The notes under the pieces were generated by a model. The model made no database searches, was not told the origin of the DNA, and saw nothing but the letters and a program-made list of their open reading frames with translations. From contig CAWASE010000001.1 in NCBI GenBank assembly GCA_963784675.1, positions 186,001 through 250,000 of the forward strand: a stretch of 64,000 nt of DNA. The letters are read 5' to 3'. The position numbers were made by a program, and so were the translations under genes. This stretch comes from SCTD01 sp963784675. GTDB taxonomy: Bacteria > Actinomycetota > Actinomycetes > Mycobacteriales > SCTD01. The first letter of the stretch is position 1. Every line of letters starts with the position of its first letter. Below are positions 9,597 to 18,982 of this stretch, piece after piece.

Positions 9597-10838
9597 TCAG
9601 TGCGTCGGCGCCGGCGGCCGTACGACCGCCGGCACCCGCAGCCCGAGCAGCGCGCAGACCAGCACCACCGCGGCGCTGACCAGCAGCGCGGTCTGGAACG
9701 AGGCCCGGTCGATGAGCAGCCCGGCGGCCAGCGGTCCGAGCACGGAGCCCGCGTCGCTGGCCATCTGCCAGACAGCGACGGCGGTGCCGCCCTTGCCTTC
9801 CAGCACGTCGCCGACGATCGCCGCCGGCGCGACGCCCAGCAGCGCTCCGCCGGCGCCGAACACCGCCATCGACACCAGCAGCGTCACCGGACCGGTGGCG
9901 AGCGCGAGGCCGACGAGCGACAGCGCGCTGACCAGCCCGCCGCCGACCAGCGTCGGGCGACGCCCGAGCTGGTCGACGGCCCTGCCGGCGGGCAGCAGCA
10001 GCGCCGCCTGCGCCAGGGCCCCGACGGTGAAGGCCGCGCCGATCCAGCCGGCCCCGAGCTGCAGGCCCTGGACGACCAGCAGCGGCACCACGACGCTGCG
10101 CACGCCCAGCACGCTGAACCCGACGGCGAAGTTGCCGGCCAGGGCAGCCTGGTAGGCCGGGACGCGCAGGGCCGCCGCGAGCGGCGTGCGCGGCGTCTCC
10201 GGGACGACGGCGACCGGCAGACCGTCGTCCTCGCCGGCTCCCAGCGACACCTGCACCGTCGCAGCGGGCTCGCGCCGAGGCAGCAGCGTCGAGGCGGCCG
10301 CCATCGCCAGCAGCAGCGTCCCGGCGTAGACGAAGAACGGCGCGCGCAGCGAGATGCCGACGACGGCGCCGCCGAAGGCGGGTCCGATGATGCCGCCGAG
10401 CAGAAAACCCCCGCGGTAGACGCTCTGGGTCTGACCGCGCTGGGCGGCGCTGGCCACGCGCAGCAGCAGGCTCGTCGCGGCGATGGTGAAGACCGCCGAG
10501 CCCACCCCGCCGACCCCGCGCAGGATCAGCAGCTGGGGATAGCTGACCGACAGCCCGGCGAACAGCGACGAGACGGCCACGACGCCCAGCCCGGCCAGCA
10601 GCGCGGTGCGCTCGCCGACCCGGTCGACCAGGCGGCCGCCCCCCAGACCCGACACCAGCCGCATCAGGGCGAAGGCCGACACGACGGCGCCGGCGGCCGT
10701 CGGCCCGACCCCGAACTGCAGCGCGAACAACGGCACGGCCGGCACGACGATGCCGAAACCGAGGGCGACGCAGAAGGCCACGAGGGCGAGCACGAAGCTC
10801 TCGCGCGGCAACCCGCGCAGGGCAGCCGGCGGCCTCAT
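9597..10838 (-). CDS. MFS transporter
   Basis: A 413-residue major facilitator protein with about 12 hydrophobic segments. The first is FVLALVAFCVALGFGIVVPA, and the loop after TM2 reads SGLGGGRLVDRVGERTALL, a degenerate MFS motif A. It probably acts as a proton-driven drug or metabolite exporter in the cytoplasmic membrane; the substrate is unknown. Its ATG overlaps the stop of the upstream Bcr/CflA gene (ATGA), so the two exporters are translationally coupled. The end lies 15 bp from the convergent DUF3427 helicase. Confidence 0.88.
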   Translation of the reverse strand: MRPPAALRGLPRESFVLALVAFCVALGFGIVVPAVPLFALQFGVGPTAAGAVVSAFALMRLVSGLGGGRLVDRVGERTALLAGLGVVAVSSLFAGLSVSYPQLLILRGVGGVGSAVFTIAATSLLLRVASAAQRGQTQSVYRGGFLLGGIIGPAFGGAVVGISLRAPFFVYAGTLLLAMAAASTLLPRREPAATVQVSLGAGEDDGLPVAVVPETPRTPLAAALRVPAYQAALAGNFAVGFSVLGVRSVVVPLLVVQGLQLGAGWIGAAFTVGALAQAALLLPAGRAVDQLGRRPTLVGGGLVSALSLVGLALATGPVTLLVSMAVFGAGGALLGVAPAAIVGDVLEGKGGTAVAVWQMASDAGSVLGPLAAGLLIDRASFQTALLVSAAVVLVCALLGLRVPAVVRPPAPTH

Positions 10839-12061
10839 GCAGCGACCGGCGCCTCCAGCGCGCCGGCCTCGAGCTGCCGCGCCTGCCGAGCCGCCACCAG
10901 TCCGCAGCCGAGCCCGACGACGCTGCAGCCACCCAGCACCAGCGCCAGCGGCAGCAGGTTGCCCGGACCGCCGAGACCGGTCAGCGGTGAGACGATGCCG
11001 CCGAAGGAGAACTGCAGCAGGCCGAGCATGGCGCTGGCCGACCCCGCGGTCTTGGCGTGCTCGGCGAGCGCCAGGGCGGTGGAGTTCGGGGCGATCAGCC
11101 CGACCGCCCCGACCACCATGACCAGCCCCGGCAGCAGCACCGCCAGCGGCCCGGACGTCAGCAGCGCGAACGCCACGACGCCTGCCCCGGTGACGCTGAG
11201 CAGACCGCCGGCGACGACGAGGGCGGCGGCGCCGGTGCGCTCGACGAGACGTCCACCGACCTGGCTCATCAGCACGAAGGTGCCGGCGTTGAGGGCGAAG
11301 ACCAGGCTGAAGCGTTGCGGCGACAGGCCGTAGACGTCCTGCAGCAGGAAGGGCGACCCGGCGATGTAGGCGAACAGCCCACCGATCGCGGCGCCGCTCG
11401 CGATCGCGGGGGCCAGGAAGCGGGCATCGCGCAGCAGCCGGCCGTAGACGACGAACGTCGCACCGAGCCCGCCGGTGCTGGCCTCGTGCAGCGTCTCCGG
11501 CAGGCGCTTGGCGACCAGCGTCAGCAGCACCGCCGCGGCGATCGCGAGCAGCACGAAGATGCCGCGCCAGCTGGTGAACCGGAGCAGCTGGGCACCCAGG
11601 ACCGGCGCGAGCACCGGCGCCACCCCCATCACCAGGATGAGCGTCGCGAACGCCCTGGCGGCGGCGGCGCCCTCGTGCAGGTCGCGGACGACGGCGCGCG
11701 CGACGACGACCGCTGCCGAACCGAACAGGCCTTGCAGCAGCCGCAGCCCCACCAGCACGGGCACGCTCGGCGCGAAGGCGCAGGCCAGCGAGACCACCGC
11801 GAAGCCGATCAGACCGACCAGCACCGGGGGCCGGCGGCCGATGCGGTCGCTGACGGGTCCGGCGACGAGCTGGCCGAGCGCGAGCCCGACGAGCAGCGCC
11901 GACAAGGTCAGCTGGGCGGCGCTGCTGGTGCTGTTGAGGTCTTCGGTGAGCGACGGCAGCGCCGGCAGGTAGGCGTCGATCGACAGCGGCGTCAGCCCGG
12001 TGAGGGCGCCGAGCAGGATGAGCAGGCCGCGCGAGGCACCTGTGCGGGTGCCGTCGGGCAC
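10835..12061 (-). CDS. Bcr/CflA-family multidrug efflux MFS transporter
   Basis: A 408-residue 12-TM exporter of the Bcr/CflA branch. Diagnostic features are the opening GALTGLTPLSIDAYLPALPS and the motif A loop GPVSDRIGRRPPVLVG. A longer open frame exists, but the start is taken as GTG at 12061 because GAGGAG lies 6 nt before it and the family N-terminus begins here. The downstream MFS gene overlaps it by 4 bp. The gene follows the CPBP protease by 98 bp on the same strand and may belong to that operon. Confidence 0.88.
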   Translation of the reverse strand: MPDGTRTGASRGLLILLGALTGLTPLSIDAYLPALPSLTEDLNSTSSAAQLTLSALLVGLALGQLVAGPVSDRIGRRPPVLVGLIGFAVVSLACAFAPSVPVLVGLRLLQGLFGSAAVVVARAVVRDLHEGAAAARAFATLILVMGVAPVLAPVLGAQLLRFTSWRGIFVLLAIAAAVLLTLVAKRLPETLHEASTGGLGATFVVYGRLLRDARFLAPAIASGAAIGGLFAYIAGSPFLLQDVYGLSPQRFSLVFALNAGTFVLMSQVGGRLVERTGAAALVVAGGLLSVTGAGVVAFALLTSGPLAVLLPGLVMVVGAVGLIAPNSTALALAEHAKTAGSASAMLGLLQFSFGGIVSPLTGLGGPGNLLPLALVLGGCSVVGLGCGLVAARQARQLEAGALEAPVAA

Positions 12062-12159
12062 GGAAGACTCCTCGACCTGGGGGGAACAGTGGTTCACGGG
12101 ATCAACCCCGCCGGTGCTGCCGACCTTCCCGCTGCCGCTGTGACCTGCCTCGCGCCGGC

Positions 12160-12909
12160 TCAGGCGGTCCGGACGGCTGCGTTCGCGGTGGCCTGCCGGA
12201 ACAGCGGCGGCAGGTAGCGCAGCATGAGGGCCGACCACGTCAGGTGCGTCAGCACCGGAGCCTGGATGCCGCCGGAGGCGCGGCGCTGCGCGGCGAACAG
12301 GGTCCCCATGACGCTCGCGGCCAGCACCAGGGCCGGGTTGCGGGTCGCGACGGTGGCCAGCCCGTAGGCGGCGGTCGACAGCGCTACCGGGTGGTGCTCG
12401 CCGATCGCGGCGTAGAGCGCGCCGCGGAAGAACACCTCCTCGCTGGCGCCGTTGGCGAGCGTCGTCAGCAGCACCAGGCGGGAGTCGCCCTGGTCGGCGT
12501 AGGTGAGGATCGACCCGATGGCCTCGTCGAGGACCGGGATGTGCCGCGCCACGAGCGCGCACGCGTAGAACACCCCGAACGCCCCGACGCCGGTCAGCAC
12601 CGGCGTGATCACCGGTCGCCGCAGCGTCTCGTCCCGCGCCTGCATCCAGCCCAGGTGCAACGGGCCGGACGCGAACCCGCCGGCGACCCAGGTGGCGGCC
12701 ACGCCGGCGGTGGCGGCGTAGAACTGCCAGGAGCCGGGCTTGGTCGACAGCGACACCCCCAGGGCGGCGGCCCCGGCGGCCGTGACCCCTCCGACGACCT
12801 TGCGCCGGCGGCGGAAGGCAGCGTCGCTCTCGCGATGGTCGCGGGGCACCTTGGTGGTGAGGAAGTCCGGCAGGGCGGCGACGATCCGGGTGCGGGCCGC
12901 AGGCTTCAC
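12160..12909 (-). CDS. CPBP-family intramembrane metalloprotease
   Basis: A 249-residue multi-pass membrane protein of the CAAX protease/bacteriocin-processing (Abi, CPBP) family. The glutamate motif SEEVFFRG (residues 156-163) and a C-terminal histidine in VLTHLTWSAL supply the expected zinc ligands. The N-terminal 40 residues are basic and cytoplasmic. The target is unknown; relatives take part in bacteriocin immunity and membrane-protein turnover. Its ATG overlaps the stop of the NAD(P)-binding gene by 4 bp, so the pair is translationally coupled. Confidence 0.85.
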   Translation of the reverse strand: MKPAARTRIVAALPDFLTTKVPRDHRESDAAFRRRRKVVGGVTAAGAAALGVSLSTKPGSWQFYAATAGVAATWVAGGFASGPLHLGWMQARDETLRRPVITPVLTGVGAFGVFYACALVARHIPVLDEAIGSILTYADQGDSRLVLLTTLANGASEEVFFRGALYAAIGEHHPVALSTAAYGLATVATRNPALVLAASVMGTLFAAQRRASGGIQAPVLTHLTWSALMLRYLPPLFRQATANAAVRTA

Positions 12910-13799
12910 GCGCGGGCCGCCCGGGCGCGCTCACCCAACGCCTGCAGCACGCTCGCGTCGTAGTCCATCGGCTCGAACGGCACGAGCGTGCGGATGCTGT
13001 CGTCGCGCACGACGACCTCGTTGCTCATGCTGTCGATGAGCGAGCGCCCGGTCTGCACGTCGACGTCGGTGACCAGCGCCAGCCAGCGGCTGGACAGCTG
13101 CGGGGTGAGCAGCGGCACCGGCACCACGATCATCGTCCTGCCCTCGATCTGGGCGACGCGACGCAGCATCTCGACGTACTCCAGGACGTCCGGGCCGCCG
13201 ACGTCGAAGGTGCGCGAGCCCTCCACAGGGGCCTCCAGCACGCCGACGAGGTAGCGGACGACGTCGGAGATGCCGATCGGCTGGGTGCGCGTGTGCACCC
13301 AGCGCGGCGTGATCATCGCCGGCAGGTGCTCGACGAGCTGCCGGGTCATCTCCCAGGAGATGCCGCCGTGCCCGACGATGATGCCCGCGCGCAGCGTCGT
13401 GACCGGGACCCCGGCGCTGCCCAGCAGCTTCTCCACCTCGCGCCGGCTGCGCAGGTGCGCCGACAGGTCGTCGGCGTCGTCGCCGAGCCCGCCGAGGTAG
13501 ACGATGCGTCGCAGCCCGTTGTCGGCGGCGGCCTTCGCGAAGGCGCGCGCGCCGTCGGCGTCCCGCTGCTGGAAGTTCGCGTCGTCCAGCGAGTGCACGA
13601 GGTAGTAGGCGGCGTCGGCGCCCTGCAGGGCCGGCGCGAGGCTCGACGGGTCGTGCACGTCCGCAGCCACCGCCGACCCGGCCCCGTCGTAGGTCTTCGG
13701 GTGCCGCGTGAGGGCGACGACGTCGTGACCCGCCTCTTCCAGGGCAGGGCAGAGCCGTCTTCCCACGAAGCCGGACGCGCCGGCGACCACGATGCGCAT
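12906..13799 (-). CDS. NAD(P)H-binding, atypical SDR (NmrA/YwnB-like) protein
   Basis: A 297-residue Rossmann-fold protein with the nucleotide loop VAGASGFVGRRL at residues 5-16, an adenine-pocket segment AAYYLVHSLDD and IVYLGGLGDD. It resembles actinobacterial epimerase/complex-I-like NAD(P)-binding proteins that lack the YxxxK catalytic pair, so it may be a sensor or a reductase. CAGGAT lies 6 nt before the ATG and no Shine-Dalgarno is visible, which suggests a leaderless transcript. It is the probable first gene of the 13.8-9.6 kb operon. Confidence 0.8.
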   Translation of the reverse strand: MRIVVAGASGFVGRRLCPALEEAGHDVVALTRHPKTYDGAGSAVAADVHDPSSLAPALQGADAAYYLVHSLDDANFQQRDADGARAFAKAAADNGLRRIVYLGGLGDDADDLSAHLRSRREVEKLLGSAGVPVTTLRAGIIVGHGGISWEMTRQLVEHLPAMITPRWVHTRTQPIGISDVVRYLVGVLEAPVEGSRTFDVGGPDVLEYVEMLRRVAQIEGRTMIVVPVPLLTPQLSSRWLALVTDVDVQTGRSLIDSMSNEVVVRDDSIRTLVPFEPMDYDASVLQALGERARAARA

Positions 13800-13863
13800 C
13801 CGCCCATCCTGCGGGACGGACGGGCGGACGGCGAACGCAGCGGGGACGTCGCCGCCTCGGCGG

Positions 13864-15087
13864 TCAGGGCCCGGGTGCGCGCCCAGGTGCCGGCAGTGCG
13901 TCCCCGGCCTCGCGCCAGCGCTGCCGCAGGACCTCGAGCGCGGGCGCCACGGCCAGGGCGTGCCAGCGGCCGTCCTGCTCGTGCGCCAGGCCCAGCGTCG
14001 ACAGCGTGCCCAGGCCGTCGCCGACGTCGAAGTCCACGCGACGCCCAGACGGGTCGTGCAGCAGCGCCTCGGTGCGCGCGTCCAGGGCCGCGCTGGTCAG
14101 CGGTCCGTCGAGCAGCCCCCGGTAGGCCAGCAGCGCCTCCTTCACGTCTTCCTGCTCGGCGCCGTCCAGGACGGTGAACAGCACGCCGGAGCCGTCGGCC
14201 AGCGTCTTGCCGTAGAGGTTCTCGCTCAACCGCTTCAGGAACGACAGACGCCGGTTCTTGAACTTCGTCCACTGCCGCCACAGATAGCCGGCAAAGGCCG
14301 CCAGCCCGCCGAGCAGGGTGAGGAAGGCGCCGGCGTCCAGGTTCGACGGGGTGTCGCGGCTGCCGACCGCCGCCGCCCCCAGCGCGAACAGCACGGCCAG
14401 CGCCGCGGCGAGCTTCGTCACGGCGATGACGACGCCTCCGACGACGGCTGGGACGCCGAAGAACAGCTTGTCGACGGTGCGCATCCGCACCTCGGTGCCC
14501 GGGACGAGCATCTCCAGGTCGGCCTCCGGCACGTCCTGGAACAGCTTTGCGTACGCGTCGCCGGGCGTGAACGGCAGGTCGTCGACCTCCAGGTCGTGGT
14601 CGCGGAACCACTGCGCGTCGCGGTAGCGGGCATACATCGCCACCCGCTCGTACTCCTGGAACTCCAGGGTGCGGCTGCGCCGACCACGCCAGCTCGTCAG
14701 CCGTGCGGTGCGCCGCCTGCCGCCGCGCCGGAACAGCAGCAGCTCCTGGAACCAGTCGAACTCGATGTGCAGGGAGACCTTGAACAGCGAGGCGTGCTGC
14801 AGCGCCTGTTCCAGCGTCGCGCGCGGCACCTCGTCGTAGTTGGCGTCGTCCAGGACGGTGCGCAGCTGGTCCAGGAAGGCGGGACCGTCGGCGGCGTGCA
14901 GACCGCGGACCTGCTGCCACCGCGCGCGATAGCGGTGGTGGAGCAGCGCACCGACCAGGTCGGCCACCCGGCGCACGCCGATCTCGTCGGCCACGTCCGC
15001 GCAGGCGACGTCGAGCACCTGCGGCACCGACATCGGGATCCATCGCGACGCCGCAGGCTCGACGTCCGGCCCGCGCGCTTCGGTCAT
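13864..15087 (-). CDS. DUF3754 (TMEM143-like) membrane protein
   Basis: A 407-residue protein whose middle segment VPEADLEMLVPGTEVRMRTVDK, followed by two hydrophobic stretches (about residues 210-270) and KNRRLSFLKRLSENLYGKTL, matches my memory of the DUF3754 family. Human TMEM143 also belongs to this family. The function is unknown. The C-terminal part after LFTVLDGAEQEDVKEALLAY looks like a winged-helix fold. The ATG has no Shine-Dalgarno but TAGGGT 8 nt upstream. That box overlaps the stop codon of the hydrolase gene upstream. Confidence 0.75.
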   Translation of the reverse strand: MTEARGPDVEPAASRWIPMSVPQVLDVACADVADEIGVRRVADLVGALLHHRYRARWQQVRGLHAADGPAFLDQLRTVLDDANYDEVPRATLEQALQHASLFKVSLHIEFDWFQELLLFRRGGRRRTARLTSWRGRRSRTLEFQEYERVAMYARYRDAQWFRDHDLEVDDLPFTPGDAYAKLFQDVPEADLEMLVPGTEVRMRTVDKLFFGVPAVVGGVVIAVTKLAAALAVLFALGAAAVGSRDTPSNLDAGAFLTLLGGLAAFAGYLWRQWTKFKNRRLSFLKRLSENLYGKTLADGSGVLFTVLDGAEQEDVKEALLAYRGLLDGPLTSAALDARTEALLHDPSGRRVDFDVGDGLGTLSTLGLAHEQDGRWHALAVAPALEVLRQRWREAGDALPAPGRAPGP

Positions 15088-15095
15088 GCCTGCTG

Positions 15096-15101
15096 ACCCT
15101 A
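15096..15101 (-). promoter_or_regulatory. -10 box TAGGGT overlapping a stop codon
   Basis: TAGGGT, 8 nt before the DUF3754 start. Its first three bases are the TAG stop of the alpha/beta hydrolase gene. Confidence 0.5.
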
Positions 15102-16022
15102 GGGCGAGTTCCGGGCGGTCGGTCCGGACAGCTCGGCCCGACTCACGAGGGCGTCGATGTTGTCGGCGAACTCGGGCCAGAGCGGCCGCGGCAGGTCGTG
15201 TCCCATGCCGGCGAACCCGAGGTAGCGGGAGTTCTTGATCGCCCGCGCGAGGGCCAGGCCACCGGTCGGTGACACCAGCGGGTCGGCGAGCCCGTGCATC
15301 ACCAGCGTGGGGAGGTCGAGCCTGCGCAACCGCGCGGTGCGGTCGGACTGGGCGACGACGGCGGCGAGCTGACGGCGGTAGCCCCCGACGTCGTGGCCGC
15401 GGTCGAAGCTGCGACGTCCGACCTCCCGCAGGCGCTCTTCGTCGCGCGGGAAGCCGGGTGAGCCGATCACGGTGAAGGTCTCCAGCGCCGTCTCGCCCGC
15501 GGTGTCGCGGTCCTGGACGGTGCGGCGGGTGAACAACCGCGGCAGCAGCGACAGGTCGGCGCGCCCGACGCGCCGCGAGCCGGTGCTCGTCATGATGAGC
15601 GTCAGGCTCCTGACCCGTTCAGGCGCCTGGATCGCGACCGACTGCGCGATGAAGCCGCCCATGCTCGCGCCGACCAGGTGGGCGCTGCGCAGCTCCAGCG
15701 CGTCGAGCAGGCCGAGGGTGTCCCTGCCGAGGTCGGACACCGTGTAGGGCGGTTTGGTGCGCCGCGTGGCGACCCGCGCGACGCTCGGGGCGCGCACGCC
15801 CGTCAGGTGCGTGCTGAGCCCCACGTCGCGGTTGTCGAAACGCACCACGTAGCGGCCCCGACCGGCGAGGTCTTCGCACAGCTCGTCCGGCCACGCGATC
15901 ATCTGCGTGCCCAGGCCCATGATGAGCACGATCGGGGGCGCGCTGCGGTCACCGAAGGCCTCGTAGGCCAGCTCGAGGCCGTTGGACCGAACGGTGCCGC
16001 TGGTGGGCGCGGTCGTCGTCAT
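15099..16022 (-). CDS. Alpha/beta-fold hydrolase
   Basis: A 307-residue soluble hydrolase. Motifs are the oxyanion region PPIVLIMGLGTQMIAWP, the RFDNRDVGLST strand-loop, the nucleophile elbow LVGASMGGFIAQ (serine near residue 112), an aspartate in VMHGLADPLVSP and a histidine in FAGMGHDLPRP. This is a complete catalytic triad. The substrate is unknown; relatives are esterases and prolyl aminopeptidase-like enzymes. The frame opens at 16058, but the ATG at 16022 (MTTTAPTSG) is preferred because TACGCT lies 7 nt before it, consistent with a leaderless start. Confidence 0.85.
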   Translation of the reverse strand: MTTTAPTSGTVRSNGLELAYEAFGDRSAPPIVLIMGLGTQMIAWPDELCEDLAGRGRYVVRFDNRDVGLSTHLTGVRAPSVARVATRRTKPPYTVSDLGRDTLGLLDALELRSAHLVGASMGGFIAQSVAIQAPERVRSLTLIMTSTGSRRVGRADLSLLPRLFTRRTVQDRDTAGETALETFTVIGSPGFPRDEERLREVGRRSFDRGHDVGGYRRQLAAVVAQSDRTARLRRLDLPTLVMHGLADPLVSPTGGLALARAIKNSRYLGFAGMGHDLPRPLWPEFADNIDALVSRAELSGPTARNSP

Positions 16023-16029
16023 CTCCGCA

Positions 16030-16035
16030 AGCGTA
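16030..16035 (-). promoter_or_regulatory. -10 box TACGCT, leaderless start
   Basis: TACGCT ends 7 nt before the ATG of the alpha/beta hydrolase at 16022. It selects that start over the in-frame upstream codon. Confidence 0.55.
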
Positions 16036-16092
16036 GGAGACCTGGCGGGCCCGGGCACCCGCGCCGGGCGTGACCTGCGCGACCGGGACGTC

Positions 16093-17196
16093 TCACGCCT
16101 GACGTCGGCTGCGGCAGACGGTGAACGTGCTGTTGCGGCCGACCTGCTCGGTCGGGCCGACCAGGCGACGCAGCGCCGGACGATGGTCCAGGTGGGAGTT
16201 GTAGACCGTCCAGAGCTCGCCGCCGGGGTTCAGGACACGGGCTGCTTGGACGAACAACGTGTGCGCCACGGCGGGCTGCACGGTGGCCCCGGTGTGGAAC
16301 GGCGGGTTGCAGACCACCAGGTCGACCCCCGGCGCCGGCTGCAGGGTGCGCTCGACCTGGACCGTCACCTCGTTCGCCGCGGCGGTGGCCCGGGCGGACG
16401 CGCACGCGGCGGCCGACTCGTCGGTCGCGTGCACCGTCAGCCGCGGGCGCTCGCGGGCCAGGGCGACGGCGAGCACGCCGGTGCCGCAACCCAGGTCCAG
16501 CGCAGAACGGGCGTCGGGAGCCGCCTGGTCCAGCAGGCCCAGCAGGAACCGGGTGCCGCGGTCGACGTCGCAGCCGGCGAACACCGCACCGTGCGCGCGC
16601 ACCACCAGGCCGAGGTCGTCGTGCGTCCGGCTCCGGGGCCAGTCGTCAGGTCGCGGAGCGGGCCCGGACGCGGTCAGCACCCTCGACTTCTGCCGTCCGA
16701 GCCCAGCTCGCACCTGCCCGAAGTGTCGGCCCAGGACGTCGTTCATGGCAGGGGTCATGTGCTTGACCCGACCCCCGGCCAGCAGGGTGACCGATGGGTC
16801 GGCGTGCCGGGCCACGGCGCCGGCGAGCTCGTCGAGGGCGTCCAGACCGCGCGGCAGCTGCAGCAGCACCACGGTGGCGTCGCGGAGCAGGTCGGCGTCC
16901 AGGGCGTGCAGGGTGAAAGCGTCGCTCAGCGCGTGGCGGGCGGCGTTGGCCTGCAGCGCGTGCTCGGCGCTGAGCCGGTCGGTATGCACCCGTAGGTCGG
17001 TGGCGCCGTGCAGGGCGGCGGCGCCCAGGGTCAGGGCACCGTAGTGGTCGCCGAGCACGGCCGCCCGGCCGGGGGCCACCGCTCCGAGCAGCGGTGCGGC
17101 CTCGTCGAGCAGCAGCCGGTCGGCGGCGTCGACGGCGTGCAGGTTCGGCGCCTCCAGGTCGGGGGCGCGGCGCAGCGCGTCCAGGATCGTCGGCAT
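16093..17196 (-). CDS. RsmC/RlmG-type rRNA (guanine-N2) methyltransferase
   Basis: A 367-residue class I methyltransferase with two related halves, as in RsmC and RlmG: a degenerate N-terminal domain and an active C-terminal one. The SAM site ALDLGCGTGVLAVALARE (near 235) and the N2-guanine methylase motif VVCNPPFHTGATV (near 300) are intact. It is expected to methylate a guanine of 16S or 23S rRNA; I cannot tell which. The ATG at 17196 follows TAGGCT by 6 nt and looks leaderless. Convergent and divergent neighbours are unrelated. Confidence 0.87.
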   Translation of the reverse strand: MPTILDALRRAPDLEAPNLHAVDAADRLLLDEAAPLLGAVAPGRAAVLGDHYGALTLGAAALHGATDLRVHTDRLSAEHALQANAARHALSDAFTLHALDADLLRDATVVLLQLPRGLDALDELAGAVARHADPSVTLLAGGRVKHMTPAMNDVLGRHFGQVRAGLGRQKSRVLTASGPAPRPDDWPRSRTHDDLGLVVRAHGAVFAGCDVDRGTRFLLGLLDQAAPDARSALDLGCGTGVLAVALARERPRLTVHATDESAAACASARATAAANEVTVQVERTLQPAPGVDLVVCNPPFHTGATVQPAVAHTLFVQAARVLNPGGELWTVYNSHLDHRPALRRLVGPTEQVGRNSTFTVCRSRRQA

Positions 17197-17202
17197 CAGG
17201 TC

Positions 17203-17208
17203 AGCCTA
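17203..17208 (-). promoter_or_regulatory. -10 box TAGGCT, leaderless start
   Basis: TAGGCT on the minus strand ends 6 nt before the ATG of the rRNA methyltransferase gene. Confidence 0.55.
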
Positions 17209-17225
17209 GGGACGGGAGGGGGGCA

Positions 17226-17262
17226 CCGGCGGGTCACACTGTGGCGGGTCGCTGGCGGGTCA
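17226..17262 (-). repeat. Short degenerate repeats starting at the NERD-UvrD stop codon
   Basis: Read on the minus strand, the TGA stop opens a run of three GACCCGCC copies separated by 5 to 8 nt. The first copy contains the last two bases of the stop codon itself. See the finding on stop-anchored repeats. Confidence 0.6.
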
Positions 17263-18924
17263 CTGGCGGGGCGGCTGCCAGGGCTCGGCGTCCAGCAGCC
17301 GCTTGCGCAGCCCGGGCCGTACCGCCTTCGGTGCGATCTCGTCGAGGTCACCGACGACGACGAGCTGGGCGCGGGCGCGGGACAGCCCGACGTACAGCAT
17401 CTGCTTGGCGCGGGCGTCGGCACTGAAGCCGTCGACGGCCAGCACGACGCAGGTGCGCTCCAGCCCTTTGAATCCGGAGACGCTGCCGTAGCAGACGTCC
17501 TGCATCGCGAAGAACTCGCTCCAGTAGGTGTCGTCGCCGTGGTGCTGAATCTGCTCCCGGTGGATCGGGTGACGGTGGTTGGTGGTGAGCAGCGCGATCT
17601 GATGGGGTTCCCACACCTCCAGCAGCGCATCGACCGCGTCGTCGGCGCGGTCCATGACCTCCTCGTGCTGGCAGGACACGTAGCGGACGCGGGTGCCCTG
17701 ACGGCCGCCGAACGTCACCTGGTCGGTGGCCAGCGAGCCGAAGGTCTGGGCGATGCGTTTGGTGTTGCGGTAGTTGCGTCGCAGCGGATAAGGCTGTGTC
17801 TGCACGGGAGCGGCACCGAGCCGCTCGAACACGCGCTGGTCGTCGTCCAGGAAGGCGAACACGCCGCCGTCGGCGGGCTCCTGCAGGCACGCGAGCAGGG
17901 CCGTCCACCAGAGCTCGCCGAAGTCCTGGGCCTCGTCGACCACGACGGCGTCGAAGCGGTCGGGGCGGTGCGGCGCGAGCTCGCCGAGCCGCGTCGGCAG
18001 GGCGAACTCGTAATAGTCGCTGCCGTCGCCCTGCTCGGCGCCCCACCGGTGCGCCAGCCCGTGGAAGGTGCCGACGTACGCGGGGGGCCTGGTCCAGCCG
18101 GCTGCACGCTCCTGCAGGAACCGGGCCAGGCCGCGCGAGTAGCAGACCAGCGCTGTGCGCTTGCCCTCCTGGGCCAGCCGACGGGCCTGCTCCAGGGCCA
18201 GCCCCGTCTTGCCGGTGCCGGCGCCGCCGATGACCGTGTAGCGCCGTTGCCGGCTCAGCAGGTCGAGCACGTCGAGCTGCTGGCTGGCGTACTGCTCGGC
18301 GCCCTGCTCGTGCTCGAGCGCACCCGCACGGTCGTCGACCGGCAGAGCCTGCACGAAAAGGCTGACCAGGGCGGGCAGGTCTGCGGCGTCGAGGATCTCG
18401 TGGTTCGCCCCCGTCTCGACGAGGGCGCGCAGCCGCGGGACGAGCTGGGTCAGGTCGGCGACGTCGACCACCTGCTGTCGTGGGCACGACGCCGGGTCGA
18501 AACCGGCCGGCAGGCGCGCGTGCGGCAGCACCACCAGGTGCTGGATCCGCGCGCGAGCGGCTCGGGCGTGCCGCTCGGCGAGGTAGCGGCTCAGCTCGTG
18601 CCGGGCCGTCTCGACCTGCTCCATCGGATTCTCCGACGGGCGGCTCTGGCCGTCGCGGTGGGAGTGCCAGCGGCCCTCGGCGTCGCAGGACACCGCGCCG
18701 CCCTTGACCTCGACCACGGCCAGCCCCACCCCGGGCCAGGCGACGAGCAGGTCGATCTCGCGCCCGCTGGGGCCGCCCGGCACCTTCGCCGAGTGCAGCA
18801 GGACGGCTTCCGGCGGCAGCTCTCGGCGCAGCTGGTCCCAGACCGCCCACTCCCCTCGTCGACCGTCGACCGGCGCGAAGTCGGCCGGGATGCAGCGCGG
18901 ACCGAAGACGGTCGGGTCGTCCAT
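17260..18924 (-). CDS. NERD nuclease-UvrD/REP helicase protein
   Basis: A 554-residue fusion. An N-terminal NERD nuclease-like domain has the PD-(D/E)xK elements SGREIDLLVAWPG and AVVEVKGG near residues 65-87. A superfamily 1 helicase follows: Walker A GGAGTGKTGL near 232, VVVDEAQDF near 329, YPLRRNYRNTK and the C-terminal VSGFKGLERTCVVL and YVGLSRARAQL motifs. It probably unwinds and nicks DNA; repair or defence roles are both plausible. The frame is open further upstream, but ATG at 18924 matches the family start and has CAAGGT 7 nt before it. A DnaA-box-like TGTGGACAA lies in the divergent spacer. Confidence 0.85.
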   Translation of the reverse strand: MDDPTVFGPRCIPADFAPVDGRRGEWAVWDQLRRELPPEAVLLHSAKVPGGPSGREIDLLVAWPGVGLAVVEVKGGAVSCDAEGRWHSHRDGQSRPSENPMEQVETARHELSRYLAERHARAARARIQHLVVLPHARLPAGFDPASCPRQQVVDVADLTQLVPRLRALVETGANHEILDAADLPALVSLFVQALPVDDRAGALEHEQGAEQYASQQLDVLDLLSRQRRYTVIGGAGTGKTGLALEQARRLAQEGKRTALVCYSRGLARFLQERAAGWTRPPAYVGTFHGLAHRWGAEQGDGSDYYEFALPTRLGELAPHRPDRFDAVVVDEAQDFGELWWTALLACLQEPADGGVFAFLDDDQRVFERLGAAPVQTQPYPLRRNYRNTKRIAQTFGSLATDQVTFGGRQGTRVRYVSCQHEEVMDRADDAVDALLEVWEPHQIALLTTNHRHPIHREQIQHHGDDTYWSEFFAMQDVCYGSVSGFKGLERTCVVLAVDGFSADARAKQMLYVGLSRARAQLVVVGDLDEIAPKAVRPGLRKRLLDAEPWQPPRQ

Positions 18925-18982
18925 GGCGTGGACCTTGCCACGGACCGCCGGCAGCCCGGCCGGCCGGCGGTCGAGCTGGCGC

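Noticed and set aside
10835..12934. 699-residue form of the Bcr/CflA transporter
   Set aside because: The extra 290 residues are a shadow through the CPBP gene; GTG 12061 with GAGGAG is the real start.
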